This document shows, one piece after another, positions 23,476 to 38,127 of a stretch of DNA of 64,000 nt. The notes below the pieces were generated by a model. It was not told the origin of the DNA and searched no databases. It saw nothing but the letters and a program-made list of their open reading frames with translations. How positions within the stretch are numbered: position 1 is the stretch's first letter; every line of letters begins with the position of its first letter. The stretch is from Topomyia yanbarensis (lineage: Eukaryota > Arthropoda > Insecta > Diptera > Culicidae), in assembly GCF_030247195.1 (NCBI RefSeq), contig NC_080671.1, positions 95,739,870 through 95,803,869 on the forward strand, read 5' to 3'. A program made the position numbers and the translations under genes.

Positions 23476-23908
23476 CTAAAAAAATAAACCCTCTTCGTTA
23501 TCAGAGGTGGAATTTTAGATTTCAATTGGTTTTCGCTGTACTTCAAAAAGATCACAGATGGTTGGTAGATAAATCTATGCATGATTTCAAAACGATATGA
23601 TGTACCCATGTACTTACGTGATATGAACGATAGTGGTAGAAAATACAGGCATTTGAGTTTTAAGCTTCCACACATCTGGAAATGGTTCATACTTTCATTA
23701 TCAATTGTAGCTATTTACAACCTAAAGGAAGCATCATTTGCTACCGGATAAATCGTGACCTGGCAAGTGATTTTCTAAGCAAAATGCCTACTGGCGAATA
23801 TACTTTGGTTGAATAGGGAGAGAAACTCGGGACTATTAAAGCCGTAGGTGTATTTTAGACCCTCACGATTTCTCACCGTTGTACATATTCGTGGAAGCGC
23901 CATACTAA

Positions 23909-24835
23909 AACATTGATTTTGACAGATGAATCTCATTCTGCAGATAGGAGATACAACGTGTTTCATTTTTTTGCCCTTCTCAAAACACAAATCATTATAA
24001 TGGTAAAACCACGATTAAAGTACCTAACAAATAAAAGTGAAAAAATAACAGGTAAATGTTTTGGAAAGCTTGAGGCTTCTATTTTATGGAATGATTTATT
24101 TTGGGTGAAAACACGAATATTTTCAAGACACTCACCACTGTTGTTCGAAATGAGCGTACGGAGTTTTTAAGACCGCCAATGCCATCAACCACTATTCAGC
24201 GGCTTGCGTCTGCGCACACGATTGCCACGCCAAAATACATAATGCGCCAATTGACAACTGTGACTACTTAGATTGATTCTATTTGAAACACTTTTTGCCT
24301 TTCTCACATAAAGAAAGGCTATGCAATCACTGTAAAAATCGACTTTTTAACCGAGGCCCGGATGGCCGAGTGTCATACACCTTTCTATTCAGTTCGTCGA
24401 GATCGGCAAATGTCTGTGTGTGTATGTATGTGTGTGTGTATATGTGTGTGTGTCATTTAAACTCACACAATTTTCTCAGAGATGGCTGAACCGATTTTCG
24501 CAAACTTAGTTTCATCTGAAAGGTATAACGCTCCCATGCTATTGAATTTTTAGTTGATCCGACTTCCGGTTCCGGAGTTACGGGTTGAAGAGTGCGGTCA
24601 CACAGCAAATTCCCATATAAACTGGTACCACCATAATGTTCAAATGATGTAAAACATATTAAAATTTATGTAACATTACTCTAGTTTGCGGGTCTGGATC
24701 ACTAATGATCAATTAAAGCAGCTTTGACCACATTGGCCACCTATGACGGTTCATGACGCCCCCGGGGAACCCGCTAAGTTCCTAAGCTAATATCACACCC
24801 ATTCCCCAACGAATTCTCTACCGATTTTTACAAAT
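23909..24835 (+). repeat. Left arm of 0.93-kb inverted duplication
   Basis: Nearly identical, in reverse orientation, to 26637-27573. The only length difference noticed is about 9 bp near 23940 (left) versus 27525-27540 (right), plus scattered substitutions. It contains a complete culicine repeat start ('TTTTTGCCTTTCTCACATAA', then 'ACCGAGGCCCGGATGGCC') from about 24283. Confidence 0.85.
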
Positions 24836-25260
24836 TTGATTTCAAATGAAAGATACAGTAGTACTATTGACTGCTGCTGAATTTCATTCGGTTCTGACTC
24901 TTGCTTCCGGAGTTACAGGGGTATTAGTAAGGATACACTGGAATTTCCCATACAAGCGGTACAATCGTAATACCTCAGAGGCTAAAAACTATTGAAATAG
25001 TCACCAAATTACTTCTAATCGCAGATCTAGATCACTGATTGCCAATCAAACATTCTTTGAATATATTGTCCACCATCGACGATTCCGGAAGTCCGGAATT
25101 CCGGGCATATTCCACAATTAAAGTCACACCGGTTCTTCGGTGATGACTGAACCGATTTTCTCAAACCAAGTCTCAAATGGAAGGCAAAATATGCAGTTGA
25201 GTATTGCGTCGCCATGGAGTGGTGCAAATGAGTTTTTATGGCTCCAAAATGTAGCTGAGA
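24283..25260 (+). repeat. Culicine repeat with about 330-bp tandem units
   Basis: Starts with the GCCTTTCT / GAGGCCCGG / GTTCGTCGAGATCGGC block, a TG microsatellite (24415-24460), then three degenerate head-to-tail units whose starts ('ACCGATTTT.CAAA') are at 24490, 24820 and 25151, a spacing of 330-331 bp. Each of the first two units carries 'TTCCGGAGTTAC' about 85 bp in, followed by 'CCCATA.AA'. The third unit is cut short. Confidence 0.7.
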
Positions 25261-25599
25261 TTTCAAACTAGCAATGTGAGAGATAAAATTAAAAATCGAA
25301 TTTTAAAAATCCGGTTACGCAATTGCATTACTACAGGCAGTTATATATCAATTGATATGATGTTCCGTAATCGGATTCACAAAGATCATATGAATAATAC
25401 TCAGAGCACTGAATGTTGGCCATGTAATAATTTAGTTTACAATGTCCAGTCAGCGCTCTGACTAGAATACTGCAGTTGTGCTTGGAAAAATGAAATAAAT
25501 TCTTGATATTTTCGGACTTAAAGTCTTTGTTTGAACGCAAGTATGCAAGCTAAAAAAAGAAATTTTTTTCTCGATCCGCTCTTGATTTCCTTCGAAGTC

Positions 25600-25820
<221 letters not shown>

Positions 25821-26366
25821 CTCGCTCGCTAAAGGATAACTATTAAAAACTATTTTTCCAAGTCAGTTTCAGATTGGGCGGAAACTTCTCCCCACGTTTT
25901 GGGACTAACTTTTGCTACGATGGGTTTCGTTGCGTTTGACTTATATTACCTTGTCATTCAAAGTTACCTTTTTTAGCACAATTTTTCCTACGCATACTAC
26001 CAAGTGTTCAATTCTAACACATGCTCAAAAAAGGTAACTTGAGTCTTAAACGCTTCCATACTATAGGTAAGTGAAATTGCTCTTCTGCCATCTTATTCCG
26101 TTTTGGCATTTCATACGGGGTCTCCTTACTATAATATATGGTCAGTGGGTAATACTTGATCAAATTATAATGAAAAGCAAAGTACTGCCCAGTGGTACTG
26201 CTACAATAGGTGGTAGAAACACACAACACATCTCAATTGGACGTTTCTCTGGGTGAAAATGAGTGTCATCCCAGCACCCCAGAGTGGCCTCCAGCGTCCC
26301 AGATTCAAACAAATTGATTATTTTTATTTTGTTCGTTTGTTATACTGCCGTTATACGCATATTTAT
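25821..26366. other. Unassigned DNA between TA arrays
   Basis: No gene or known repeat recognised. Confidence 0.4.
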
Positions 26367-26382
26367 CCCATGTTCTTTGGGA

Positions 26383-27573
<1,191 letters not shown>

Positions 27574-27591
27574 CTTTGGGAAGATATGTAT

Positions 27592-29400
<1,809 letters not shown>

Positions 29401-29960
29401 TAATAGAGTCATTTCAGCAACTATTCAGTTTGGATTCTGCTAATAGGTATAGGGAGGGGCCAAAAATGCTTGATAGAGCCGACTGTGAGAAGAGGAGAAC
29501 AATTGCATACGGCCGGACTACTGTCCAACGCTGCCTACACTTTTATTTTTTTCTGCCAACTCTTAGCTTTTTGTGCTCCTTTTGAAGAGATTCAACAATT
29601 AAGACTTTATCAAACATTTTTTCCATTGAGATCTCGGGTACGCCTGATTCTTACCACACTTTCCACCAAATCTTTCGGCTCTGGGCCCAACTTCTCCCTT
29701 TGGTGCCCTTTGGTGACGAGATGGAGGTTTTTCTTCCCTCTTCAGCTCTCCTTTTCGCTCTTCCTTTCACTTATGCTGTTTCCCGTGTTACTCCTTCCGA
29801 CCTACAATGGTACTCCAGCTTAGGGTGACCATACGTCCTGGTTTCCCAGGACATGTCCTGGTTTTGCATTGATTGTCCTGGTGTCCTGGGAAGTCGAGGA
29901 AAATTTTTGATTTGTCCTGGTTTTTCTCCTGGAAGCCTAATATATTTCTATTTATTCCTA

Positions 29961-30269
29961 GGGGCAGATCACTCTAAGAATATATAACAAATTCTCATAA
30001 AATTAGAAAAAATGCATTTAATTTCCATTTTTGCATCAACTTTGCACTCCCTCGCAAAAAAATTTGTTTAACAAACGTCCTGCGCTGATTCACTTTGTTC
30101 GACGTTTTGTTGAATGTAGGGCTGATATTTTTGTAGGGTTTTGACGTCTTACACGCAACGCAAAATACACTGCACGCAACGCAAAATACATTACGAATTT
30201 CTATTTTGATGGAAAGAAATGCATTTAATTTAGCTGATTTTTAAAAATGCATCACAAGTGATCTGCCCC
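29961..30269. mobile_element. TA-flanked MITE nested in the hAT
   Basis: 309 bp with perfect 13-bp terminal inverted repeats GGGGCAGATCACT and TA (possibly CTA) on both sides. The interior has AATGCATTTAATTT words in both halves. Younger than the hAT that contains it. Confidence 0.8.
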
Positions 30270-30297
30270 TAGATTTATTCAGTCTTCGCTTTTCACT

Positions 30298-30720
30298 ATG
30301 CTCCAGGTCGGAGTTACGACCGACCGCAACCATAACTACAATGTATACTCATCCTCCATCGGAATGCCACAAACAAAACTTAATACAGTCGAATCTCCCC
30401 ATTGTACCTTCCGATGGTTTTTTTTATCTGTCAAGAGTGCCTCGTCAATATCGATGAAACAATGGTTAGCAGCGCTTCTTCTCGGCTCAAATCGTCTTCA
30501 ATCCGGGACTCGAAGAATTCCCTTTGGTATCTCTGAAAAGACACATCGGCGTTTTGGTGCTTCTGCTTCTACTTGTGTTCACTGGCTAGTGGCTTTTTTT
30601 TTCATCTAACTGGAAAACCATTCCATAAAAAGAAAAATATCAATCATCGTGGAAAAATTTCATTGAGTGCTCTCTCGAACTGGGGATCATGGAATTACTA
30701 CAGGGTTGATACCAGTACCT
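30298..30720. repeat. hAT interior segment shared with 63480-63800
   Basis: Inverted relative to 63480-63800; shared runs include 'AGAAAAGACACATCG' versus 'TGAGAAGACACATCG', and 'TTTCATTGAGTGCTCTCTCG' versus 'TTCATTGAGCGCTCTTTCG' when aligned in the same sense. Taken with the shared terminus at 62883, it probably belongs to the same hAT family. One frame (about 30350-30600) could be an eroded coding exon, but I cannot name it. Confidence 0.55.
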
Positions 30721-31188
30721 ATTCAGTTGCTCTGCTTGTTAACAGTGCAGTAAATCAAACGAACGTTTCTAGCTAAAGTCTGCTGTCTATGTGTACCATG
30801 CCAGTATTATAAACAAGCAAAGCAATCGAATAATAAAATTCGTCCCAAGCCAGTGTGAACAATAAAGCACCGTTACTTTCATCGGTGCGATATCGATCAT
30901 TCATTTTATGATGTTTGAAGCTCAACAGCAAAATTCAACAGCAAATTTGCAAATGCAGTTCAGACTAACGGAAGTCGTCGTTATACAAGCCCACCACACT
31001 CTCGTTACTGATAACGATTAAAACTTTGGCCATAACGAAAAGCTACGATATGGAAGACAACATGCAATACGTCGTTGAGCATGATAATGTTATACTACGT
31101 TCACACTACGAGTTAAAACGTGTTTTAACGCTATCTTGATGACATTTTTCTTGTTGCTATTTATTATAACGTGATTTAACTCTGCAGT

Positions 31189-31960
31189 GTGAACATAGTA
31201 TTAGGACCAAGATACCCGTATATGTTGACAATGATAAGATTGATATGCGTCTGCACGATTTACACCTTGGTACTATTAATAAATTTATTACAACCATCAT
31301 GTCGGAATAGGCAAGATTTAGGTTTGAAACCAGGAGAAAATTTTTCTAGGTATTTCCAACGTTGTTTCTTTCGTGAAAATGCGAGTGACGGAACCTATTC
31401 CGTCATATATGAACTTTCACATCAAAGCAAAACGCCTGACCAAATCTCAAATCACGCTGTGCACATATGAAGGACAGACCCCTGCGTGCCCTACGTAGTT
31501 ACACAAGAAGACATACTACGAGAAACCATGTACACAAACCTCTAACGAAGCAATAACAACTGCAAGTATACCCATCACACAGCCCTTCATCAACATCAAC
31601 TAAATCACAAACCACCGGAGTTGCAGCTCAGGCATCAACGAATTCTGCAACAACAGAACCTACGCACAGCGTGTCCGATCATTGTGATGCGCCTACTACT
31701 TCCCAATCAGCTGCTAACACCACCGATAATACAGTAAATAACAAAGAACAGGGATACGCGATCGTGACCCGTAGGCCCCACAAACAACTCAAACCAGGTA
31801 ATCGTGAAAGCCCATAGCACATTAACAGCGAGGATAGCATGAACGAAAACGATAAACCGAGAGAAAGCGGACTAAGTGATCCATAAGCAACAAGAGGCAA
31901 TGAAATAAATCGATCTTCAATAAGAAATAAGATCTTTACGCAAAGTAACAAAGCGCGTAC
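31189..31960 (+). pseudogene. Unrecognised coding relic, Ser/Thr/Asn-rich
   Basis: Plus-strand frames with stops; from about 31560 there is a low-complexity Thr/Ser/Ala/Asn-rich stretch ending 'GYAIVTRRPHKQLKPG'. It resembles linker regions of LINE ORF1 proteins in composition only. It lies inside the hAT element, so it may be captured or nested sequence. Function not assigned. Confidence 0.25.
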
Positions 31961-31995
31961 ACAAGATCCGATGGATACACAATAAAATTCGATTT

Positions 31996-32145
31996 TTTTT
32001 TATTTCGAGGTTTTAACCTTAAGGTCATTCGCCTCTTCGGGTTAGAAAAATCTCTTATGAAAATTTCTAACCCTATGTGCGGGGTCGGGGCTCGAATCCA
32101 GGTGTGCTGCGTACAAGGCAATCGATTTACCAACTACGCTACCGC
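31996..32145 (-). mobile_element. tRNA-derived SINE (Feilai-like), complete
   Basis: On the minus strand the head has a pol III A box (TAGCGTAGTTGG) and B box (GATTCGAGCCC); the body has 'GGGTTAGAAAT', and the tail is A-rich. Flanked by direct repeats TTCGATTT (31988-31995, 32146-32153). A second, 5'-truncated copy is at 52890-52995. The Feilai name is from memory of the mosquito family and is tentative. Confidence 0.75.
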
Positions 32146-32695
32146 TTCGATTTATTTATTTTTATTTACATATTGATAATATTAAAAGATCCACGGTTCA
32201 TATGATGCATTGAGGCGTGGCAATGTCGATTGAGAGGTAGCGGGGGGAAGCAGTACTCTTTCGACTGTCCTGGTTTTTTACTCGTCTGATATGGTCACCC
32301 TACTCCAGCTTTCTACCTGTTGGGTGACACCAATGCTCGCACAGCTACATCAGCCCTCCGCGTTGCCGTGTCATTCTCCTTCATGGCAGACACTAGTCTT
32401 TCGGATTCTGAGAACCATCTCTTTAATGTCCTTATGGACATTGTTTCTGGCGTCCTTGTGAAGGCTTGAGAAACTCCTCCACCAAGCACTTCGCTGCCAC
32501 TACTGTTGGCTTCTGTGGAGTGTAACTGTTCCCGCTCTTCTCTGGCTAATGTTGCAGCTGCTGCTGCTGTTGCTGCTGATTCTCCTCCTCCTGCTCTTAC
32601 TGAATAACTTCAGTTGCTGCTAGTGGTGGTGACCTCGCCAAACCACCTCTGGCAAACGGCTTCGTCGCGCGTGCTCCGTATGTGTGAGTTTCTTG

Positions 32696-33706
32696 TAGGG
32701 TTCGCAGTACCGACCTTTTTTGGCGAGAACCGGTACTACGGTACTGAAGCCCTCAGTACCGGTAGTACCGGTAAAGTACCGGTACTCGAATATTTTTTTT
32801 AAAAATTCGGAAAAAGCTTCAAACTGAAATTGAATGCTCAAACTGATGATCTTATTCTCAGATGATTGATTTTTGCTGATCAAAAAACATGTTTATTGTT
32901 TTTAATTGCTTTGGAATGGTAAAACTCATTTCACAGAAGATATTTTTCGTATAAGGCACCTTCTTTAATTTCGAAATCTAGGCCACTTCGAAATCAATAA
33001 CTGCTAAGTGGTGCGACTTTCGTCGACTTGAACAGATGGTAAATGTATGAAACCCTATTAACAACAGTAAATCAAAGCGAGAATGGCAGTAAATCCGAGC
33101 AGGTTAATCGCATTTCCTCTCTTGCTTTTCTGAAAATTGGTTTCGACCTTTATATCGTTTGCCTACTATTCTCTAACGCATATCCAGGCTCTTTGCTTTC
33201 CTGTAAACTATGGAGTTTTGCTGAATTTTCCGATCACCAATAATTACAATCGCCCCATTTGAAGCAGTTCACCAAGTCTAAAACTGTTAGCTACTAAATC
33301 GCTGTTCGTTCTATTATAGATAAAGGTTTAAGAGCAAACCAAATACAGACATGACTTAGACCATAGTCTTATTACGCGCCACCCAGTGAATAATGGAAAC
33401 CAATCAGAATGTCGCTAATAAAACTTTAACTTCTAGAATTATTATGATGATGGCCCCACCTCAGTCCCACACAAAGGTGTTATCTCAACGATTTATCCAG
33501 AAGGCAAATTAATATAATTAAACGTTATCTTGCAGACCGATATTTTGAAACAGATCCCCCTGCAGAGTTAACATATTTGTCATAAAAAATTGTATGGTAC
33601 CGAAAATACCGGTGCTGGCTTTTGTTCAGTACCGGTATTACGGTACCAAAAATGGGTCGGTATTCCCGGGATTTTCGGTACCGGTATTACCGGTACCACA
33701 ACCCTA
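32696..33706. mobile_element. hAT-type element with TACCGG arrays, 1011 bp
   Basis: Flanked by perfect 8-bp direct repeats GTTTCTTG (32688-32695, 33707-33714). Ends begin TAGGGTT on both sides, followed within a few bases by GTACCG. Subterminal arrays at 32700-32795 and 33596-33700 repeat GGTACCGGTA-type words. The interior is non-coding and AT-rich. Confidence 0.85.
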
Positions 33707-34737
33707 GTTTCTTGTTCATATATTCTCCATTTTATTGGGTTCCAACTCCGGGTCGCTATCTCCACTCGTTGTACGAAGTCTATCTTAACAATAGTTGACA
33801 CTATTCTTCATGAGAAGCAGTGTTCAGAGCCGGATCGGTATAAAATCGGGAATTCCCCAACCGAACCTGGTACTACCAACTAAATGGTGACAAGTTTTGA
33901 ACGTACCCGGAGACTTGCCAGAGTTTTAACACGGAGGCAGCAGTGCTGTTAGCCCACTCGTCATTTCAAGTCGGTCTCATTCTTCCTTACTCTGGGAGTA
34001 GAACATGTCTGTCAGCCCTAAATCGCCTTCCAATTCGTGATCCGTGTCCTGTTCGTTGACGGTCGCAATGACCAGCATGTAATCAAAATGTTACTGGCGT
34101 CGATCCTGATGTGTCGGTTTGGCTAGGGTGCTTTATTGCTAAGATCTTTGATTTCTAAAGCGGAAGCGGCACATGCTCACTTCGTCGGAGCTGCTTTCGG
34201 AGTTATGGCTTTTTTAGAGATTGTGTATTGGCCTTATGTGGGACTCATGACTCACGTTCATGCCTAACCACTAAACAAATCCTTACTTTTTTGGCCCTCC
34301 TTCCCCACGGAACTACAACAAAAATTAGTTCGTGGTGGGGCTCGTTGTGCTTTTGTTGCACCACTTTCCTCTGCTCTATCTCGGAGTCTCACTTGTTTCA
34401 TAAAATGGTTCGACCTTTGATTTAACACTCGACTCCTCTTTTGCTTCTTGCCTCCATCTATTACGTCACCAGTTTAGCTCTCCCGTCACGTCCCCGTGAG
34501 CCGTTTAGATACTGATTCCATGAGCCATTTATTTCCTGTTTCCGTTAGTCAGTCCGACGCGGTACCCGGGTACCTTTTCAGGTTTCAATGAATAAAATTC
34601 CAATGTTTTATCCATAGCTGGAAATTGAAACTTTATGACGTCTTAGAACTTCACTTAGTCAACCTTTTGGGTTGATAATATTGTCGATATAATAAGGGAG
34701 GGAGTGTGAAGGGGCTCCTGAAAATTTTTACTACGTA

Positions 34738-35391
34738 ATAGGCCGACGAGGGTACCCACAAAACTGAAATGCCAATAACTAAGGCAATTTCTAACCGATT
34801 TCGATACTTTTACATGTTTTGAATTCAAGAACTCATCCACTTTTAGACTTTGTTAAAAGGAATCAGATTATTTCATTCGGTTCTCGGAAATCCGGATTTC
34901 CGGAAGCATGTTCCAGTGCTGGGATACTATTTGTAAATTTCAATGGAATAGTGGCTATATGGGTATCAAAATTCTTAGAATTGCTTCAGTAGGCTGTATC
35001 TCGTGGTTTTGGAATCATTTGGTGATTTGACCCCGGAACGGACATCTCGGAGCAGGTTCCCGTGAGGCCGTGAGCAGCTATTCCGAGGTCAATGTGCCAT
35101 ATGGTCCCGTAACAATAAATAACAGACTTCCGAGACAATTTGAGGAGTTTTGATACCCATATTGCAAGGAAATTACTAAGTTTTACAAATCATACCTTAG
35201 TACTGGAACATTACTCCGCGAAATCCGGATTACTAAGAACCAGATCTATTGATCCGGTTCAAATTCATAGAATAAAAAAGTGGACAAGTTCCTGAATCCA
35301 AAACATCAAAAAGTGTCCAAATCGGTTAAAGAAATCCATAGTTATGAGAATTTCAATCCGTGGGTACCCGGGTACCCCCGTCGGCCTGTTA
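34738..35391. mobile_element. Foldback MITE with about 110-bp inverted ends
   Basis: Left arm 34738-34845 and right arm 35280-35391 are inverted, both containing 'AGGCCGACG.GGGTACCC', 'AACCGATTT' and 'GAACT.ATCCACTTTT'-like blocks. The right arm carries an extra GGGTACCCGGGTACCC palindrome; a similar CGGTACCCGGGTACC lies alone at 34560. The element abuts the 3' break of the R1 gag relic at 35393. Confidence 0.65.
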
Positions 35392-35392
35392 A

Positions 35393-36162
35393 TGGTGTTT
35401 TTTGTTGTTATCTCCATCAATGTTGGCCTGCCTTCGCCTTTCTGCACGCAGGGCATTTGAAGCGCCGTGTGGTCTATTCCGTCCTCCTGTTTGCAGATCA
35501 TGCACCTTGGTCACTCTAGCAACGTGCCCTTTTTCTAAGCATCTTCTAAACAGTGCAAACCTGTTCGGGCCCTTACAGTTCCTCGTGTGATGTCCGATAT
35601 CCAAGCCCCTGAAGCATCGCTCAATCTGCCTGGTAACTCGCGGAACGACTCTCAGCGAGCACACCGACCATCCGACGTTTATATTGCCAGTCTCCGTTAG
35701 CTTGTTGGCAATGACCACCGGTAGTCGAATTACTGCCGTTAAAGTGACTCCATACGATTTCCAAATCCAGATAGTCGCAGGTATCTCTAGTTTGCACTGC
35801 TCGATCAGTGCATCCCTCAATTCTTCTACGGTCGTTATCTCGTCTAGACCCTTGCGCTCTACTACGGCTTTTTGCGACAGGGCTCTCACGTTCGCTTCGC
35901 TTCCCAAGAATTTACCAACAATCTCGCAATAGGCGGAAGGATCCATTTTCAGCTTGAAGATCATCTCGCCTTTCTGAGTGCGCCTCGTTTTAACAAAATT
36001 CTCTCCCAACTCCTTCAGCTCTGGATCCTCTCTCACTTTCTTAAGAAGAGCGGCGTTGGCTTCGATGATCGGTTCCCTCCGCTTGCCTGCTTGCTTTCCA
36101 CGATGCACCAGACACGATCTTTCCCAACGTTTCTCTAGTCGCTGGTGCCCTTCTTGTTCCCA
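35393..36162 (-). pseudogene. R1-clade LINE gag, C-terminal part (copy 2)
   Basis: The minus-strand frame from about 36162 to 35393 reads 'EANAALLKKVREDPELKELG', then a conserved central region ('VEELRDALIEQCKLE', 'VVPRVTRQIERCFR'), then zinc knuckles. The knuckles are damaged: the second Cys of the first knuckle is Gly (CFRG), the first Cys of the second is Phe, and its last Cys is lost. R1-clade gag proteins bind the element RNA. The N-terminal half continues at 37040-37500, on the other side of the Transib-type insertion. No RT follows; the relic ends at the foldback element. Confidence 0.75.
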
Positions 36163-36167
36163 CGGCG

Positions 36168-37034
36168 CACAGTGGCTGGAGGTTGGCCAAAACCTCAAAA
36201 AATTATTTTTGAAATATTGATATTTTATATTTTTCCTAAATTTCTCATGTATTGAATGATGTATATTCAAAATTGTATGATCATTGGATAAGAACACGAT
36301 TTTTAACATCAGTTTAAACGTAGCAAAGTCCAGACTTTTCAATGATTTTCATTTCCGAAACCACAATTGCTCTGTTCACTGCAAATGCATGTTGCTCTTT
36401 TGATTTTGGTCCGATTTTAGCACAACTAGTTTCATAGTGTAGAAAAACAAAAGATCTTGATTAGCGATCAAAATACATTCGGTAAATCTGCTTGGAACTA
36501 TGACTTTTTCGTTTAAATATGTTTGAGATGGTCAGATCAAAAATACTTTTGTCACTAATGTATTCTGTACAAATTTCGGAATCATTTCGGAACAGTCACA
36601 TAGTATACATTCTATGGGAAATAACCTCTACTTTTCAAATATCATGGTCTCGTTCTGCGCCTAGGTGCGCAAAATGGTTGAAGGAGATTTTGAAGCTTTG
36701 TTGCTGATATGGAGGCGCATGGTTGTTTTGTGTAAAATAGATAGACAATATACAGTAAACCAACACTTTATACAATGGATTTAAAGTAGTGTTCTTCATT
36801 TGTTATGATACTGCTGACATTCGTGAACAGTAATGGAAAATCTATCATGAAAACGGGATCATAGTTATAAGAAAGGTTCAATGACACTGTATGGAAAAAT
36901 GCATTTAATATTTTACGACTTTTGACATCAAAAATTAGCTCAGCATCTCAAAATTAGTTTAAAGTGTGATTTTAAGCCAAATTAGGTAACATTTGAGGTT
37001 TTGTCCAACTTTTGTTTGAAGATCCGCCACTGTG
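36168..37034. mobile_element. Transib-type non-autonomous element, 867 bp
   Basis: Flanked by the 5-bp direct repeat CGGCG (36163-36167, 37035-37039), a GC-rich 5-bp target typical of Transib. Both termini begin CACAGTGGC. Further in, both ends share GTTGG(C/A)CAAAACCTCAAA, but 11 bp further from the terminus on the right: spacing from heptamer to the block CCAAAACCT (left) is 12 bp and to ACAAAACCT (right) is 23 bp. The insertion splits the R1 gag; removing it with one CGGCG rejoins the reading direction. No transposase frame. Known: V(D)J recombination signals are thought to descend from Transib-type ends. The superfamily call is inferred from ends and target. Confidence 0.8.
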
Positions 37035-37039
37035 CGGCG

Positions 37040-38044
37040 TGTCCCTCACTCTCTTCTCCGAGCGAGTATTGTAGTGCCACTTCGGTGTCACCTCAGTTTC
37101 TGCTGTCGCGTGTTCTGCGGCTCCATCAAAGCTTTTTCGGCTAATTCAGCTCTCATCAATAGCGCTATCTACTCGCGTTCAATAGCTGTTGCGGCCGATT
37201 TAATACTCGTTACTAGCTGCTGGTCCTTCACGAACTCTTAGAGCTCATCGATATTTTTCCTTTGAACCGTCAAGTACGACTTCCAAGATGTGAGTCATTC
37301 TGAGTGGTGTCGCCACCTGATCTCGGGGTGAACACCCGATTCAGTAACCCCAGCTCACTCAGTACCAAAACGTTCCTAGTACTCGCTGTGGCTACCGTTG
37401 GCGTAATCGGTGATCTCTGCAGCTTACCGCTCCTTGCAAACGCAATCGCGTTATCCTCCTTTGTTTTCGTGGATGTCTTTATGCTGGTGGCTCCCAACTT
37501 CGGACCGCTATATCCACTCGCCCGCTCGTCATCCCATGATTTGTATTTGTATTTGTATTTGTTATGCTAGGGTTGACACAATCCTTCATGGCGAGTGGTG
37601 TTCAGGTTTAAACGTACCCGGAGACCTTCCAGGATTTTGACGGAAAGGGAGGCATCCTTACTGTCAGCCCACTCGTCATTTCAAGTCGGCGTCATCCTTC
37701 CTTTCTCAGGGAGTAGAACAGCACGCCGTCTGGTCAAAGTCGCCGCCCTATTCGTAATCAGTGTCATGTCCGTTGATGTTCGCCATGACCAGTATGTCTA
37801 AATCAGGATTTTATTGGCGTCGATGCTGATGTGGCAATGGGCACTCCGGCTAGGCTAGGGTGCTTTCATTGCTAAGATCTTTGATTACTGAAATCTTAGA
37901 TTCTTAGCAGAAGCGACACAGACTCGATTCGTCGGAGTTGCTTTCGGAATTATGGCTTTTTAGAGGTTTAGCAGATCTCAATGCTGCTCAAACCCCACCG
38001 TATCCCAGCGAGATTCCTCAACTCGTAGTAGGTCCGGGGGGGGG
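37040..38044 (-). pseudogene. R1-clade LINE 5' UTR and gag N-terminus (copy 2)
   Basis: The minus-strand frame 37497-37270 (GATSIKTSTKTKED onward) followed by broken frames to 37040 ('KSAATAIEREY', 'RAELAEKAL') is the N-terminal half of the gag whose C-terminus is at 35393-36162. The region 37500-37960 upstream matches copy 1 at 33715-34230 and is taken as 5' UTR. It contains at least two stops. Confidence 0.65.
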
Positions 38045-38127
38045 ATTAGTTAAGCCCATGAAGTCCTGTCCCTATTGCTCCCAACACGTGTGGGTGTGGG
38101 TGTAAATATATATATATATATATATAA
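38036..38127. repeat. G-run (9) and (TA)n microsatellite
   Basis: Nine G at 38036-38044 and about eleven TA units at 38106-38127. Confidence 0.85.

Larger units (their letters stand above)
29821..32302. mobile_element. hAT-type element, 2482 bp, with nested inserts
   Basis: Flanked by perfect 8-bp direct repeats CTCCAGCT (29813-29820, 32303-32310). Terminal inverted repeat TAGGGTGACCATA (13 of 13). Just inside the left end is a cluster of TGTCCTGG / CCAGGAC words; the right end has the same word. It contains a TA-flanked MITE (29961-30269) and a SINE (31996-32145), so the original element was nearer 2.0 kb. No continuous transposase frame. The right terminus is also seen at 62883 in this window. 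Confidence 0.88.

Noticed and set aside
22891..23690. Long frames spanning the gap
   Set aside because: 500 of the bases are N; no evidence of coding on either side.
32085..32145. tRNA gene
   Set aside because: A and B boxes belong to a SINE head with body, tail and target repeats; same for 38930-39003.
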